From Sulfitobacter delicatus (GTDB lineage Bacteria > Pseudomonadota > Alphaproteobacteria > Rhodobacterales > Rhodobacteraceae): 64,000 nt of DNA. Below, piece after piece: positions 34,397-44,174 of this stretch. Location: NCBI RefSeq assembly GCF_900102535.1, contig NZ_FNBP01000003.1, forward strand, positions 1 to 64,000, read 5' to 3'. The notes beneath the pieces were generated by a model. That model was not told the origin of the DNA, did not search any database, and worked only from the letters and a program-made list of their open reading frames with translations. The position numbers and the translations under genes were made by a program. Every line of letters starts with the position of its first letter. The first letter of the stretch is position 1.

Positions 34397-35188
34397 ATGC
34401 CCCGCGTCGAAGTTCGGATCGAAGACCATATCGCCCATGTGACCCTCACCCGCGCCGACAAGATGAACGCGGTGGATGACAAGATGATCGAGGCGATCAT
34501 CGCGGCGGGGCAGGAGGTCGCGGCCTCGGATGCGCGGGTTGTTGTGCTCTCGGGCGAGGGCAAAGGGTTTTGCGCGGGCATCGATATTGGCGGTCTGTCG
34601 GGGATGCTGGGGCAGGACGTCGAGGCGTTGATCATGCCGCGGACCCATGGGGAGGGGACGACGAACAAGTGGCAAGAGGTGTCGATGGTTTGGCACCGTT
34701 TGGAGGTCCCGGTGATCGCGGCGCTGCATGGGGTGGTTTACGGGGCCGGGATGCAATTGGCGCTGGGCGCGGATATCCGCATCGCCGCGCCGGATACCAA
34801 GCTGGCGGTGATGGAGATGAAATGGGGCATCGTGCCGGATATGGGCGGCATGGTGCTGTTGCCGCGTCTGGTGCGCTCGGATGTGCTGCGGCGGTTGACC
34901 TATACGGCGGCGCCGATCAATGCGGCTCAGGCGGAACGCTGGGGGCTGGTGACGGAATTGGCGGATGATCCGCAGGCGGCGGCGTTGGAACTGGCGCGGG
35001 TGATTGCGGGCAAGGGGCCGAACGCGATGCGGGCGGCGAAGCGGTTGATCGGGTTTGCGGAGGCGGGGGCAACGGAGGCGGAAGTGCTGGAGGCTGAATC
35101 GCGCGAGCAGACGGCGTTGTTGGGTAAGCCCGAGCAGATGGAAGTGATCGCGGCGGAGTTTGGCAAGCGGCCTGCGGTGTTTAAGTAG
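34397..35188 (+). CDS. Crotonase-family protein (enoyl-CoA hydratase/isomerase)
   Basis: A 263-aa crotonase fold protein; oxyanion-hole loops GKGFCAGIDIGGL (~55-67) and HGVVYGAGMQL (~111-121) are intact. The Glu equivalent to rat hydratase Glu144 is Gln120. The Glu164 equivalent is kept as Glu140, and Asp148 sits where dienoyl-CoA isomerase has its extra acid. This argues for an isomerase or another crotonase reaction rather than simple hydration. The ATG follows AGGAGA; an in-frame start at 34268 overlaps hisC. It stands alone next to a repeat region. Confidence 0.86.
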   Translation: MPRVEVRIEDHIAHVTLTRADKMNAVDDKMIEAIIAAGQEVAASDARVVVLSGEGKGFCAGIDIGGLSGMLGQDVEALIMPRTHGEGTTNKWQEVSMVWHRLEVPVIAALHGVVYGAGMQLALGADIRIAAPDTKLAVMEMKWGIVPDMGGMVLLPRLVRSDVLRRLTYTAAPINAAQAERWGLVTELADDPQAAALELARVIAGKGPNAMRAAKRLIGFAEAGATEAEVLEAESREQTALLGKPEQMEVIAAEFGKRPAVFK

Positions 35189-35223
35189 GCTGGATGGCGC
35201 GGCGATTGTGCCAAGCGAGATCG

Positions 35224-35610
35224 CCCGGAATCAAGGCCGAAGGCCGCCGGGCAGCGCCAGACTGCCCGGACGGGCCGGCGCTTCTGCTATTGAAGCGCTG
35301 TCCTGCGAACCGTTCGTATGCGCGGCAGAGATAAACTGCCCAACTGTGACGTGGGAAGCGTCACCCCGCGGTCTGACACCGCCTGGCTTGCGCATCGTCA
35401 GCGTTACTCGCACCAGCCCGGAATCAAGGCCGTAAGGCCGCCGGGCAGCGCCAGACCGGCCCTTGGGCTGGCGCTTTTGCAGTCGGAGTGCTGTCCTGTA
35501 GGCCGCTCATATGCGCAGCAGAGATAAACTGCCCAATTGATAGCGGGTGAGCGCCATCCCCCGGTCTGGCGCTGCCCGGCTAGCGTGTCGTGTTTGGTGT
35601 GGCAGCTAAA
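35224..35610. repeat. Two tandem diverged copies of a ~193-bp structured repeat
   Basis: Copy 1 starts at 35224 and copy 2 at 35417. Both begin CCCGGAATCAAGGCCG and share GCCGCCGGGCAGCGCCAGAC and GCAGAGATAAACTGCCCAA. Copy 2 contains a perfect 20-bp inverted repeat, 35440-35459 against 35561-35580, separated by 101 bases, plus an inner AGCGCCAG / CTGGCGCT hairpin. Copy 1 has a decayed version of the right arm. No ORF is credible. It fills the whole 439-base gap between the crotonase gene and the end of valS. Confidence 0.8.
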
Positions 35611-35627
35611 TCGCCGCGCCTTTCACC

Positions 35628-38561
35628 TCACCCCAATTCAGCCAGCCGGTCCAACGCTGCCTGCAACTGATCCGCCTCTTCCTGACGCGCATCCAGATTG
35701 GCCTGCGCTTCGGCCACAACCTCTTCCGGTGCCGATGCCGCGAACTTGGGGTTATTCAAGCGCCCTTTCAGCCCGCCGATCTCCTTGCCCAGCTTGTCGA
35801 GCGACTTTTGCAGACGTGCCTTCTCAGCATCGATGTCGATCAACCCAGCCAGCGGCAGACCAAAGCTCGCCCCCGGCGCGGCGATGGACACCGTCCCTTT
35901 GGGGAAGCTCTCGGTCCGCTCGAGGCTCTCGACCCGCGCAAGACGCTTGATCATCACCTCATTGCGATCCCACGCACCCTGCGCGGCGTCGTCCATCTCG
36001 GTCACCAGCATCGGCACCTTCATGCCCGCAGGGACATGCATCTGCTGGCGCGCGGAACGGATGCTCTCGATCAAACCGATCACCCAGTTCAACTCGCGGT
36101 CGGCTTCGGCATCCAGCAGATCGGCGGTCGTATAAGTTGGCCAATCGGTCAGGGCGAGCAACTGGTCGCGCTTGGTTGTGGTTTGCCACAGCTCTTCGGT
36201 GATGAAGGGCATGATCGGATGCAGCAGCACCAGACATTGCTCAAGCACCCAAGCCATAGTGGCGCGGGTCTCAGCCGCCTCAGGCGCGTCGTCCTGCAAG
36301 AGCGGCTTGGACAGTTCCACATACCAGTCGCAGACCTTGCCCCAGACAAAAGCGTAAAGCGCGTTGGCGGCGTCGTTGAAGCGGAAGTTGCCGAGCGCCG
36401 CGTCCACCTCCTCGCGGATGCGGGCGGTCTCGCCGACGATCCATTTGTTCAGCGTGGCTTCGGGCTTGGGCATAGCGGCGGGCATGCTGTCGAAGACGTT
36501 GTTCATCTCGGCAAAGCGGTGGGCGTTCCACAGCTTGGTGCCGAAATTACGATAGCCTGCAATGCGTTGCGTGCTGAGTTTGAGGTCACGCCCCATCGCC
36601 GCCATGGAGGTCAGCGTGAATCGCACAGCATCCGCGCCAAAATCGTCGATCAGCTCCAGCGGGTCGAGCACATTGCCCAAGCTTTTCGACATCTTCTTGC
36701 CCTTCTCATCGCGCACCAGCGCGTGGACATAGACGGTGTCGAAGGGTTTTTGATCGACCACGGCATATTGCATCATCATCATCCGGGCGACCCAGAAGAA
36801 AATGATGTCAAAGCCGGTGACCAGCACGGAAGTGGGGAAGTATTTTTCCAGCTCCGCCGTCTGCTCGGGCCAGCCCAGCGTGCCGATGGGCCAAAGGCCG
36901 GAGGAGAACCATGTGTCGAGGACATCGGGGTCGCGGCGCAGGGTCTTGCCGGGGGCCATGGCCTGCGCCTCGGCCTCGGTCGGCGCGCAGTATTCATTGC
37001 CTTCGTCGTCGAACCACACCGGGATCTGATGCCCCCACCACAGTTGGCGCGAGATGCACCAAGGCTCGATGTTCTCCAGCCAGTGGAAATAGACCTTGCG
37101 GTCCTGCTCGGGCAGGATGGTGACTTCGCCGGAACGCACGGCATCAATGGCGGGCTGCACGATCTTGTCGGTGGCGACAAACCATTGGTCTGTCAGCATC
37201 GGCTCGATCACCACTTTGGAGCGGTCGCCGAAGGGCTGCATAATTTTTTTGGCCTCGACCAGCGGCACAAGGTTCTCTTCCTCGGTGCGCATCTCGCCAC
37301 CCTCTGCGGGCTCGACGGGGGCTTTCTTGGCAACGCGGCCAAGACGCGGATCGGTGGCTTCGGTCATCACCGCAAGGCCCTCGGCGGTCACGTCCTCGAC
37401 CACGCGCTTGCGGGCTTCGAACCGGTCGAGGCCGCGGTAGGCGTCGGGCACCAAGTTGATCTCGGTCGCGTCTTCGGGGGCGGGCTCGGAGCCCTCGGCG
37501 ATGGCCTGCGCGCGGGCGGCGGCTTGGTCGTAGGGCAGGCCGTCAGCGCGCATCTGGCCTTGGGTATCCATCAGCGCGTAAAGCGGGATGCCGTTGCGCT
37601 TGGCGACGCCGTAGTCATTGAAGTCATGCGCGCCGGTAATCTTCACGGCACCGGAGCCGAAATTCTTGTCCGGGTATTCATCGGTGATGATCGGAATGAG
37701 GCGGCGCTGCTCTTTCGGGCCAACGGGAATTTCGCAAAGTTTTCCAACGATTGAAGCGTAACGCTCATCCGATGGATGAACTGCCACCGCGCCGTCGCCG
37801 AGCATGGTTTCGGGCCGGGTGGTGGCGATGGAGATATAGTCGCGGGTCTCTTCAAAGAGCGTGTTCCCGTCTTCGTCCTTCTCCACATAGGTATAGGTCG
37901 CACCGCCCGCGAGGGGGTATTTGAAGTGCCACATATGGCCGTCGACTTCGGTGCTTTCGACTTCGAGGTCCGAGATCGCGGTTTCGAAATGCGGGTCCCA
38001 GTTGACCAGCCGCTTGCCGCGGTAGATCAGACCTTTGTTGTACATATCCACGAAGACCTTGATGACGGCGTCGTGGAAATTGCCCTCTTCACCCTCGGGC
38101 GCACCGGGCGCGCCGGACATGGTGAAAGCGTTGCGCGACCAGTCGCAGGAGGCGCCCAAACGGCGCAGCTGGTCGATGATCGTGCCGCCGGATTTCTGCT
38201 TTTGCTCCCAGACCTTGGCGGTAAAGGCCTCGCGGCCCAATTCGCGGCGGCCGGGCTGGCCCGTGGCAGCCAATTCACGCTCCACCACCATCTGCGTGGC
38301 GATGCCCGCGTGGTCTTGGCCGGGCTGCCAGAGGGTGTCGAACCCCTGCATCCGGTGCCAGCGCACCAGAATGTCCTGCAATGTGTTGTTAAAGGCGTGG
38401 CCCATGTGCAGCGAGCCGGTGACATTCGGCGGCGGGATCATCACCGAGAAATGCTCATCCCGTTGTGCGTTTGCGCCGGCCTTGAACGCGCCTTTGGTTT
38501 CCCAATCGGCGTAGATGCGGCTTTCGGCCTCAGCGGCGTTGAAGGTCTTTTCGAGTGCCAT
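35628..38561 (-). CDS. valS: Valyl-tRNA synthetase
   Basis: A 977-aa class Ia synthetase. The HIGH motif is in [15 protein letters not shown] (~43-57) and KMSKS in [13 protein letters not shown] (~620). The editing (CP1) domain lies between, with [13 protein letters not shown]. The anticodon-binding region and a C-terminal coiled-coil arm (residues ~905-970, [20 protein letters not shown]) complete the normal ValRS layout. The start is ATG 38561 with AAAGGGA upstream; a TTG two codons earlier is less likely. It is monocistronic, followed by the repeat region. Confidence 0.97.
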   Translation of the reverse strand: MALEKTFNAAEAESRIYADWETKGAFKAGANAQRDEHFSVMIPPPNVTGSLHMGHAFNNTLQDILVRWHRMQGFDTLWQPGQDHAGIATQMVVERELAATGQPGRRELGREAFTAKVWEQKQKSGGTIIDQLRRLGASCDWSRNAFTMSGAPGAPEGEEGNFHDAVIKVFVDMYNKGLIYRGKRLVNWDPHFETAISDLEVESTEVDGHMWHFKYPLAGGATYTYVEKDEDGNTLFEETRDYISIATTRPETMLGDGAVAVHPSDERYASIVGKLCEIPVGPKEQRRLIPIITDEYPDKNFGSGAVKITGAHDFNDYGVAKRNGIPLYALMDTQGQMRADGLPYDQAAARAQAIAEGSEPAPEDATEINLVPDAYRGLDRFEARKRVVEDVTAEGLAVMTEATDPRLGRVAKKAPVEPAEGGEMRTEEENLVPLVEAKKIMQPFGDRSKVVIEPMLTDQWFVATDKIVQPAIDAVRSGEVTILPEQDRKVYFHWLENIEPWCISRQLWWGHQIPVWFDDEGNEYCAPTEAEAQAMAPGKTLRRDPDVLDTWFSSGLWPIGTLGWPEQTAELEKYFPTSVLVTGFDIIFFWVARMMMMQYAVVDQKPFDTVYVHALVRDEKGKKMSKSLGNVLDPLELIDDFGADAVRFTLTSMAAMGRDLKLSTQRIAGYRNFGTKLWNAHRFAEMNNVFDSMPAAMPKPEATLNKWIVGETARIREEVDAALGNFRFNDAANALYAFVWGKVCDWYVELSKPLLQDDAPEAAETRATMAWVLEQCLVLLHPIMPFITEELWQTTTKRDQLLALTDWPTYTTADLLDAEADRELNWVIGLIESIRSARQQMHVPAGMKVPMLVTEMDDAAQGAWDRNEVMIKRLARVESLERTESFPKGTVSIAAPGASFGLPLAGLIDIDAEKARLQKSLDKLGKEIGGLKGRLNNPKFAASAPEEVVAEAQANLDARQEEADQLQAALDRLAELG

Positions 38562-38652
38562 GGTCAATGATCCCTTTTGTTGCGCCCCGTTTAGCGGGCT
38601 GGCGCGGCGAGGGAAAGACCTATGGCAAAGCGGATTTGGGGCGGGGAGGGGC

Positions 38653-39093
38653 TTAGCCGCGCCGGTCGATCTTTGTGCTGAGGTGGATCAGGCTTTCGCT
38701 GCCTTTGACGCCGCGTGTCTCGCCGATGCGATCAAGAGTTTCGTCCAGCTCATGCGTGGTCTGCGCGGCGATCTGTACCAGCAGGTCAAAGCGGCCCGAG
38801 GTGGTGTGCACGACCTGCACGCCGGGCAAGCTGCGCAGACGGGCGAGGACGGCTGGGCCGGCGCGTAGTTCGATATTTACGAGCGCCGTGGCATGGAGGG
38901 GGGCGCAGGCGGCTTCGCCGAGGCGCAGGGTGTAGCCCGCGATGGCGCCGCTGCGCTCCAACCGCTCCAATCGCGCTTGTACCGTGGTCCGGGCGAGGCC
39001 GAGTTTGCGGGCGAGATCGGCGATGGGTTGGCGGGCATTCCCTTGGAGGGCCGCAATCAAAGCGCGATCTGTGTCGTCTATTTGTGGTGTCAT
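38653..39093 (-). CDS. Lrp/AsnC-family transcriptional regulator
   Basis: A 146-aa regulator with an N-terminal winged helix ([20 protein letters not shown], then [20 protein letters not shown]) and a RAM domain. It is divergent from the ornithine decarboxylase-like gene with 102 bases between. That gap contains a strong dyad at 39142-39166. I infer that it regulates the decarboxylase in response to a basic amino acid. It has no downstream partner before valS. Confidence 0.88.
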   Translation of the reverse strand: MTPQIDDTDRALIAALQGNARQPIADLARKLGLARTTVQARLERLERSGAIAGYTLRLGEAACAPLHATALVNIELRAGPAVLARLRSLPGVQVVHTTSGRFDLLVQIAAQTTHELDETLDRIGETRGVKGSESLIHLSTKIDRRG

Positions 39094-39141
39094 GTCGTCA
39101 TTGTGCCCAAAGTTTCCGTCATATTAGGCGGTCTGCCACGA

Positions 39142-39166
39142 TGAATCGACCGAAATTCGTGATTCA
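39142..39166. promoter_or_regulatory. Candidate Lrp-type operator
   Basis: A 25-bp dyad: TGAATC at 39142-39147 and GATTCA at 39161-39166, with a central CGAAATTCG palindrome at 39151-39159. It lies midway between the divergent regulator and decarboxylase genes, 30 bases before the latter's ATG, which is a typical site for autoregulation and control. Confidence 0.45.
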
Positions 39167-39195
39167 CTGGAGGGAATTAATAATGTGAGGTTCCG

Positions 39196-40335
39196 ATGCA
39201 GCATACCGCCCCTTTGTCCGACATGCCCGCCGCCTTTTTGGCGAAACATAGCCCAGACGCGCCGGTGCTCTTTCTCGCACCCTCGGTCCTTCAAGCCACG
39301 GCGCGGCGGTTTCAGGCGGATTTCGACGGGCTGGTGACATATGCGGTGAAAGCCAATGACCGAGCCGAGGTGCTTTCGAACCTTGTCGCGGCAGGGATCA
39401 CGACCTTCGATGTGGCCTCCCCCGCAGAGGTGGCGGCAGTGCGGGCGGTCTGTCCGCAGGCAGTGCTGCATTACAACAATCCGGTACGCTCGGAAGCAGA
39501 GGTGGCTGCTGGGATCGCGGCGGGGGTGGCAAGCTGGTCGGTGGATGACCCCTCAGAACTGGCAAAACTGGCTGACGTGCCGCGCAGCGCAGAGGTGGCG
39601 GTGCGTTTCGCGCTACCGGTTAAGGGCGCGGCCTATGATTTCGGCTCGAAATTTGGTGCAGCACCGGAGTTGGCGGCTGAACTGCTGCGCAAAGTCGTCG
39701 AGATGGGCTTTACCCCCTCGCTCTGTTTCCACCCCGGCACGCAATGCAATGATCCGCAGGCCTGGGCGCAATATGTGCGTGCGGCGGCGGGCATTTTGCG
39801 AGCGGCGAATGTCTCGATTGAACGCATGAACATCGGCGGTGGCTTTGCTGTGGATCGCGGATTTGATGCGCCGGATCACCGGGCGGTTTTCGCTGCGGTA
39901 AATGTCGCTTTGGCTGAGAGCTTTGGCGACGATGCCCCGACACTGCTTTGCGAGCCGGGCCGTGCGATGGTGGCGGATGCCGGGGTTTTGGCCACACGGA
40001 TCAAGGGCATGCGCGCTGAGGGGCGCACAGTCTTCTTGAACGACGGGATTTATGGCGGGCTGCCAGACCTGCGCGACATGGGGCTTTCCGGCCTCGTGGA
40101 TGTCGTCGGGCCGGATGGCGCGCTGCGCCGAGGCACGGCCACCCCGCGCATCGTCTTTGGCCCAACCTGCGATTCGCTTGACCGGCTGCCGGACGGGCTG
40201 CCACTCCCCGAAGACGCGCAGACCGGTGACTACCTCTTGTTCGGCGGCATGGGCGCTTATTCAATCGCTATGTCGACAGCCTTTAACGGTTACGGATTGG
40301 GCCGGGTCGAACTGGTCTCTGGGCTCGGCACCTAA
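39196..40335 (+). CDS. Ornithine/diamino-acid decarboxylase, PLP fold type III
   Basis: A 379-aa alanine-racemase-fold decarboxylase. PLP lysine Lys52 is in VTYAVKAND, the glycine loop is in NIGGGFAV, and LLCEPGRAMVADAG precedes the C-terminal barrel. The active-site cysteine is in GPTCDSLD (~324), followed by GDYLLFGGMGAY. This matches the ornithine/lysine decarboxylase group rather than diaminopimelate decarboxylase, so putrescine or cadaverine formation is likely. It is preceded by a GGAGGGAAT-like site somewhat distant from the ATG and by a divergent Lrp regulator. Confidence 0.87.
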   Translation: MQHTAPLSDMPAAFLAKHSPDAPVLFLAPSVLQATARRFQADFDGLVTYAVKANDRAEVLSNLVAAGITTFDVASPAEVAAVRAVCPQAVLHYNNPVRSEAEVAAGIAAGVASWSVDDPSELAKLADVPRSAEVAVRFALPVKGAAYDFGSKFGAAPELAAELLRKVVEMGFTPSLCFHPGTQCNDPQAWAQYVRAAAGILRAANVSIERMNIGGGFAVDRGFDAPDHRAVFAAVNVALAESFGDDAPTLLCEPGRAMVADAGVLATRIKGMRAEGRTVFLNDGIYGGLPDLRDMGLSGLVDVVGPDGALRRGTATPRIVFGPTCDSLDRLPDGLPLPEDAQTGDYLLFGGMGAYSIAMSTAFNGYGLGRVELVSGLGT

Positions 40336-40426
40336 ACTTCCAGCGCTGCCGGGCGCGCCTCTGGACACCACCGGTGCGCCCGCTACTGTTGACCTGAAGC
40401 AGGACAGGCAGTGAAGGCAGCGCAAG

Positions 40427-42724
40427 ATGGAGAAGTTCGGAAAGAGTCAGCCGGTCAAACGGGTGGAGGATCACCGTTTTTTGACCGGGCATGGCCGTTA
40501 TGTGGATGACATCGCGCCGCAAAATGCACTGCATGGTTTCTTCTTTCGCGCCCCCGTGGCGCATGGGGTGATCACCGAACTGGACGTGGGTGACGCCCGC
40601 GACGCGGAAGGCGTGCAGGCGGTGCTGACCTGCGCTGACCTCGAAGCGGCGGGCATCGACATCGCCTTGCCGCATACGGTGGTCGAGAACCGCGATGGCA
40701 GTAAAGCTGCGGCCCCGCTGCGGCCCATTCTGGCCAAAGACCGCGTGCGCTATGTAGGGGAGCCGGTGGCGCTGATCGTTGCCGAGACGTTGCAGCAGGC
40801 CCGGGATGCGGCCGAACTGATCCAATTCGACGCCGACGACCTGCCCGCAAAAATGGACATCGCCCCCGGCGGCGAAACCCTGCACCCCGAAGCGCCGGAC
40901 AACCGCGCCTTTGACTGGGGCATGGGCGATGAGGCCGCGGTTGAGGCAGCCTTTGCCAAGGCGGCGCATCGCGTGAAGCTGGAGGTCGGCGACAATCGCA
41001 TCATCGTCAATTCGATGGAGCCGCGGGGCTGCTATGCGGAATGGGCTGAGGGCCGTTTGCATGTGGCGCTGGGCGGGCAGGGCGTTTGGGCGCATAAGGG
41101 CTTTTTCGTCAAAGCCTTTGGGCTGGCGGAGGACAACGTGCGCGTGACCAACCCTGATGTCGGCGGCGGTTTCGGCATGAAGGCGATGACCTATCCGGAG
41201 TATTTCTGCGTCGCTCAAGCCGCACGGGCGCTGGGCCGTCCGGTGCGCTGGATATCAGAGCGCACAGAAGCGATGCTGACCGACAATGGCGGGCGCGATC
41301 TGGTGTCTTGGGCCGAGTTCGCCTTTGACGAAAACCACAAGATCACCGCCTACCGCGTCGACACCCGCTGCAACCTTGGGGCCTATAACAGTCAGTTCGG
41401 CCAGCCGATCCAGTCGCAACTGTTCTCAAAGGTCTTGATGGGCGTCTATGACGTGCAGGACACCTATCTGTATGTCGAAGGCTATTACACCAACACCGTC
41501 CAGGTCGACGCTTACCGCGGTGCCGGGCGGCCCGAGGCGATCTATGTGCTGGAGCGTCTGATGGACCGCGCGGCGCGGGAGTTGGGGATTGATCCGTGGG
41601 AGTTGCGGCGGATCAATTTCATTAAGCCGGATCAGTTTCCCTATACGACTGCGACAGGTGAACTCTATGACGTCGGCGATTTTTCCCGGCTTTTGACCCG
41701 CGCGGGGCAAGAAGCCGATCGCGCAGGTTTTACCGCACGGCGCGACGCGGACGCCAAGCGTGGCCTGCTGCGCGGACAGGGGCTGTGTTACTATATCGAA
41801 AGCATTTTGGGTGACCCTGCAGAGGGCGCCAAGGTGGTTTTCGAGGAGGATGGCAGCGTGACGATCTATGTCGGCACCCAGAGCAACGGGCAGGGCCATG
41901 AGACGGTCTATGCCCAGTTCTTGGCCGACCAGACCGGCATTCCGGCCGAGCGGATCTTTGTGGTGCAGGGCGACAGTGACCTGATCAAGAAGGGCGGCGG
42001 CACCGGGGGGTCACGCTCTGTTACCACGCAGAACAATGCGACGCTGGCGACGGTGGCAAAGATCACCGAAGTCTTCATTGATTTCTTGGCCGAAGAGATC
42101 GGCGTTGATGCTGCCGAGATCAGCTTTGACGACGAACGCTTCCGCGCCGAAGGCTCGAACCTGACGCCGACCATGCTTGAGGTGGCCGAGATGGCCCGTG
42201 CCAAGGGACGCAGCGATCTGCTGAGCCACCATGAACGCGCCAGCCTGCCGGGGCGCAGCTATCCCAATGGCGCGCATGTGGCCGAGGTGGTGATTGACCC
42301 CGAGACCGGGGTGGTGACGTTGGACCGCTATACGGTGGTGGATGATTTTGGCAATCTGATCAATCCGATGCTGGCCGAAGGTCAGGTGCATGGCGGCGTG
42401 GCCCAAGGCATTGGCCAAGCGGTGCAGGAGCAGGTGGTCTATGACGAGGACGGTCAACTTCTGACCGCGACCTTCATGGATTACGCCATGCCGCGGGCGG
42501 CGGACTTGCCGATGATTTCTTTCACCTCCGAGCCGGTGCCCTCAACGGCCAACCCGATGGGGATGAAGGGCTGCGGCGAGGCGGGGACCGTGGGCGCGCT
42601 CGCAGCGGTATCGAATGCGGTGCAGGATGCGCTGTGGGATCATGGCGTGCGGCAGGCGGATATGCCCTTCACGCCGCACCGGGTTTGGGAGATGCTGCAA
42701 GGTGACGCAATCGCAGCGGAGTGA
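40427..42724 (+). CDS. Molybdopterin-binding large subunit, xanthine dehydrogenase/CoxL family (form II-like)
   Basis: A 765-aa molybdenum hydroxylase large subunit. It has the N-terminal VEDHRFLTGHGRYVDD, the cofactor loops PDVGGGFGMK and GTQSNGQGHET, the active-site loop AYRGAGRPE (~363-371), which is the form II type and not the AYRCSFR of true CO dehydrogenase, and the catalytic Glu in GCGEAGTVG (~716). It oxidises an unknown carbon centre with water-derived oxygen. Neither the FAD nor the 2Fe-2S subunit is adjacent. The DUF2235 gene overlaps its end. Confidence 0.9.
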   Translation: MEKFGKSQPVKRVEDHRFLTGHGRYVDDIAPQNALHGFFFRAPVAHGVITELDVGDARDAEGVQAVLTCADLEAAGIDIALPHTVVENRDGSKAAAPLRPILAKDRVRYVGEPVALIVAETLQQARDAAELIQFDADDLPAKMDIAPGGETLHPEAPDNRAFDWGMGDEAAVEAAFAKAAHRVKLEVGDNRIIVNSMEPRGCYAEWAEGRLHVALGGQGVWAHKGFFVKAFGLAEDNVRVTNPDVGGGFGMKAMTYPEYFCVAQAARALGRPVRWISERTEAMLTDNGGRDLVSWAEFAFDENHKITAYRVDTRCNLGAYNSQFGQPIQSQLFSKVLMGVYDVQDTYLYVEGYYTNTVQVDAYRGAGRPEAIYVLERLMDRAARELGIDPWELRRINFIKPDQFPYTTATGELYDVGDFSRLLTRAGQEADRAGFTARRDADAKRGLLRGQGLCYYIESILGDPAEGAKVVFEEDGSVTIYVGTQSNGQGHETVYAQFLADQTGIPAERIFVVQGDSDLIKKGGGTGGSRSVTTQNNATLATVAKITEVFIDFLAEEIGVDAAEISFDDERFRAEGSNLTPTMLEVAEMARAKGRSDLLSHHERASLPGRSYPNGAHVAEVVIDPETGVVTLDRYTVVDDFGNLINPMLAEGQVHGGVAQGIGQAVQEQVVYDEDGQLLTATFMDYAMPRAADLPMISFTSEPVPSTANPMGMKGCGEAGTVGALAAVSNAVQDALWDHGVRQADMPFTPHRVWEMLQGDAIAAE

Positions 42725-43790
42725 AAGTCTGTTTAGACGCATGTTCGGGCGGCTCTGGCGGCGGCCCCCGACGGATTTCGGTCCGCGCCGGGGGGCTGTT
42801 ACTCATGTGATTATCCTTGATGGCACAATGTCATCACTGGCACCGGGGGAGGAGACCAACGCGGGCCTCGCCTACGGCCTCTGCCGCGAAATGGGCAGCG
42901 CGCTGTCGATCTATTATGAGCCCGGTTTGCAATGGCGCGATTGGCGCAGCGCGCGGGACGTGATCATGGGGCGCGGAATTAACCGTCAGATCCGCCGTGC
43001 CTATGGCTATCTCGCCTCGCGCTACCGGCCCGGGGACCGGATTTTCCTGATGGGCTATTCGCGGGGGGCTTATGCTGTGCGCTCGCTTGCGGGGGTGATC
43101 GACCGGGTCGGCCTGCTTCGGGCTGAGGCTGCGACCGAACGCAACATCCGCGACGTGTACCGTCATTACGAGGCCCAAACACTTAGCGACGCGGGGCGCG
43201 CCTTTGCCGCTGCAAACTGCCACGCCGAGGTTGAGATCGAAGCGATTGGCGCCTGGGACACGGTGAAATCATTGGGCATCAACGCGCCGCTGCTCTGGCG
43301 GCTATCGCACCCGCGCCATGCATTCCACAACCACGACCTGAGCATGATCGTGAAAAACGGCTTTCAGGCTCTGGCCTTAAACGAAAACCGCGTCGCCTAT
43401 GGCCCGGTGATGTGGACCACGCCCGAAGGCTATGAGGGGCGGTTGGAGCAGGTCTGGTTCACCGGCACCCACGGGGATATCGGCGGGCAACTCAGCGGCC
43501 ATGACGCCGCGCGGCCTTTGTCCAACATTCCTTTCGTCTGGCTGATGTCGCGGATGCAAGAAAGCGGGCTGCCGCTGCCGCTTGGCTGGGCGCACCGCTT
43601 CCCGCAAGACCCGACCGCGCCGTCGATTGGCCAGTGGCGGGGGCATGGCAGAATCCTCATGTCGCGCCGCCGCCGGGTGGTGGGGGCGGACCCGTCGGAA
43701 CGGGTCCACGAAAGTGTGGCGACCCGCGCCGCCGAAGCCGCGCGCCCCGGGTTGCTGGCGCGGGTGCAGGGCGCGATTTCGAGTTCGTGA
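42702..43790 (+). CDS. DUF2235 alpha/beta-hydrolase domain protein
   Basis: A 362-aa protein of the DUF2235 family, related to type VI phospholipase effectors of the Tle1 group and to house-keeping hydrolases. The nucleophile elbow is GYSRGA with Ser120; HVIILDGTMSSL opens the domain, and FTGTHGDIGGQ holds the predicted acid/His region. There is no signal peptide or membrane segment. The start is uncertain: GTG 42702 has GGGAG 10 bases before it and overlaps the molybdenum enzyme by 23 bases; ATG 42741 is the alternative. No T6SS genes are nearby. Confidence 0.78.
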   Translation: MTQSQRSESLFRRMFGRLWRRPPTDFGPRRGAVTHVIILDGTMSSLAPGEETNAGLAYGLCREMGSALSIYYEPGLQWRDWRSARDVIMGRGINRQIRRAYGYLASRYRPGDRIFLMGYSRGAYAVRSLAGVIDRVGLLRAEAATERNIRDVYRHYEAQTLSDAGRAFAAANCHAEVEIEAIGAWDTVKSLGINAPLLWRLSHPRHAFHNHDLSMIVKNGFQALALNENRVAYGPVMWTTPEGYEGRLEQVWFTGTHGDIGGQLSGHDAARPLSNIPFVWLMSRMQESGLPLPLGWAHRFPQDPTAPSIGQWRGHGRILMSRRRRVVGADPSERVHESVATRAAEAARPGLLARVQGAISSS

Positions 43791-43793
43791 AAC

Positions 43794-44174
43794 TCAGTCG
43801 CGATCCGAGGGGTGATTGATCCCATCGGTATAGGGCAGCGGCTCCAACTCCCACGGGTGGACACCTTCGAGCGCGCCAAGGTTCACGCCGCATTCTTCGG
43901 GGTTCGAGCGCCGCTGGTGATGGGTGTAAATCCCGCAGGTTTTGCAAAAGTAATGCTGCGCCGTGTGGGTGCCCCATGTGTAGCGCGTCAGGTTCTCGGC
44001 CCCTTGCAGTACGGTGACCTTGCTGGCGATGGCCGTCACCGTCGCAGCAGCACGGCGGCGGCAGAAGGAGCAGGTGCAGCGTGAGGCCGAGGCCAAGCCG
44101 CGGGGCAAGTGCGCTTCGATCACCACCGCCCCACAGTGGCAGGAGGCGCGGCGGGTTTCAGAGGTTTCGGTCAT
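43794..44174 (-). CDS. GFA-family (CENP-V/GFA domain) zinc protein
   Basis: A 126-aa protein of the glutathione-dependent formaldehyde-activating family. The zinc cysteines are complete: SCHCG (12, 14), CTCSFC (33, 35, 38), FCKTCG (77, 80) and ECGVN (95). The prototype was reported to speed glutathione-formaldehyde adduct formation, but most members are of unknown function. Its start overlaps the rhomboid stop by 4 bases, so they are co-transcribed, and its stop is 3 bases from the convergent DUF2235 stop. frmA is 19 kb away. Confidence 0.87.
   Translation of the reverse strand: MTETSETRRASCHCGAVVIEAHLPRGLASASRCTCSFCRRRAAATVTAIASKVTVLQGAENLTRYTWGTHTAQHYFCKTCGIYTHHQRRSNPEECGVNLGALEGVHPWELEPLPYTDGINHPSDRD

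Noticed and set aside
35224..35610. CRISPR array
   Set aside because: Only two long diverged units with internal hairpins; no short regular repeats and spacers, and no cas genes.
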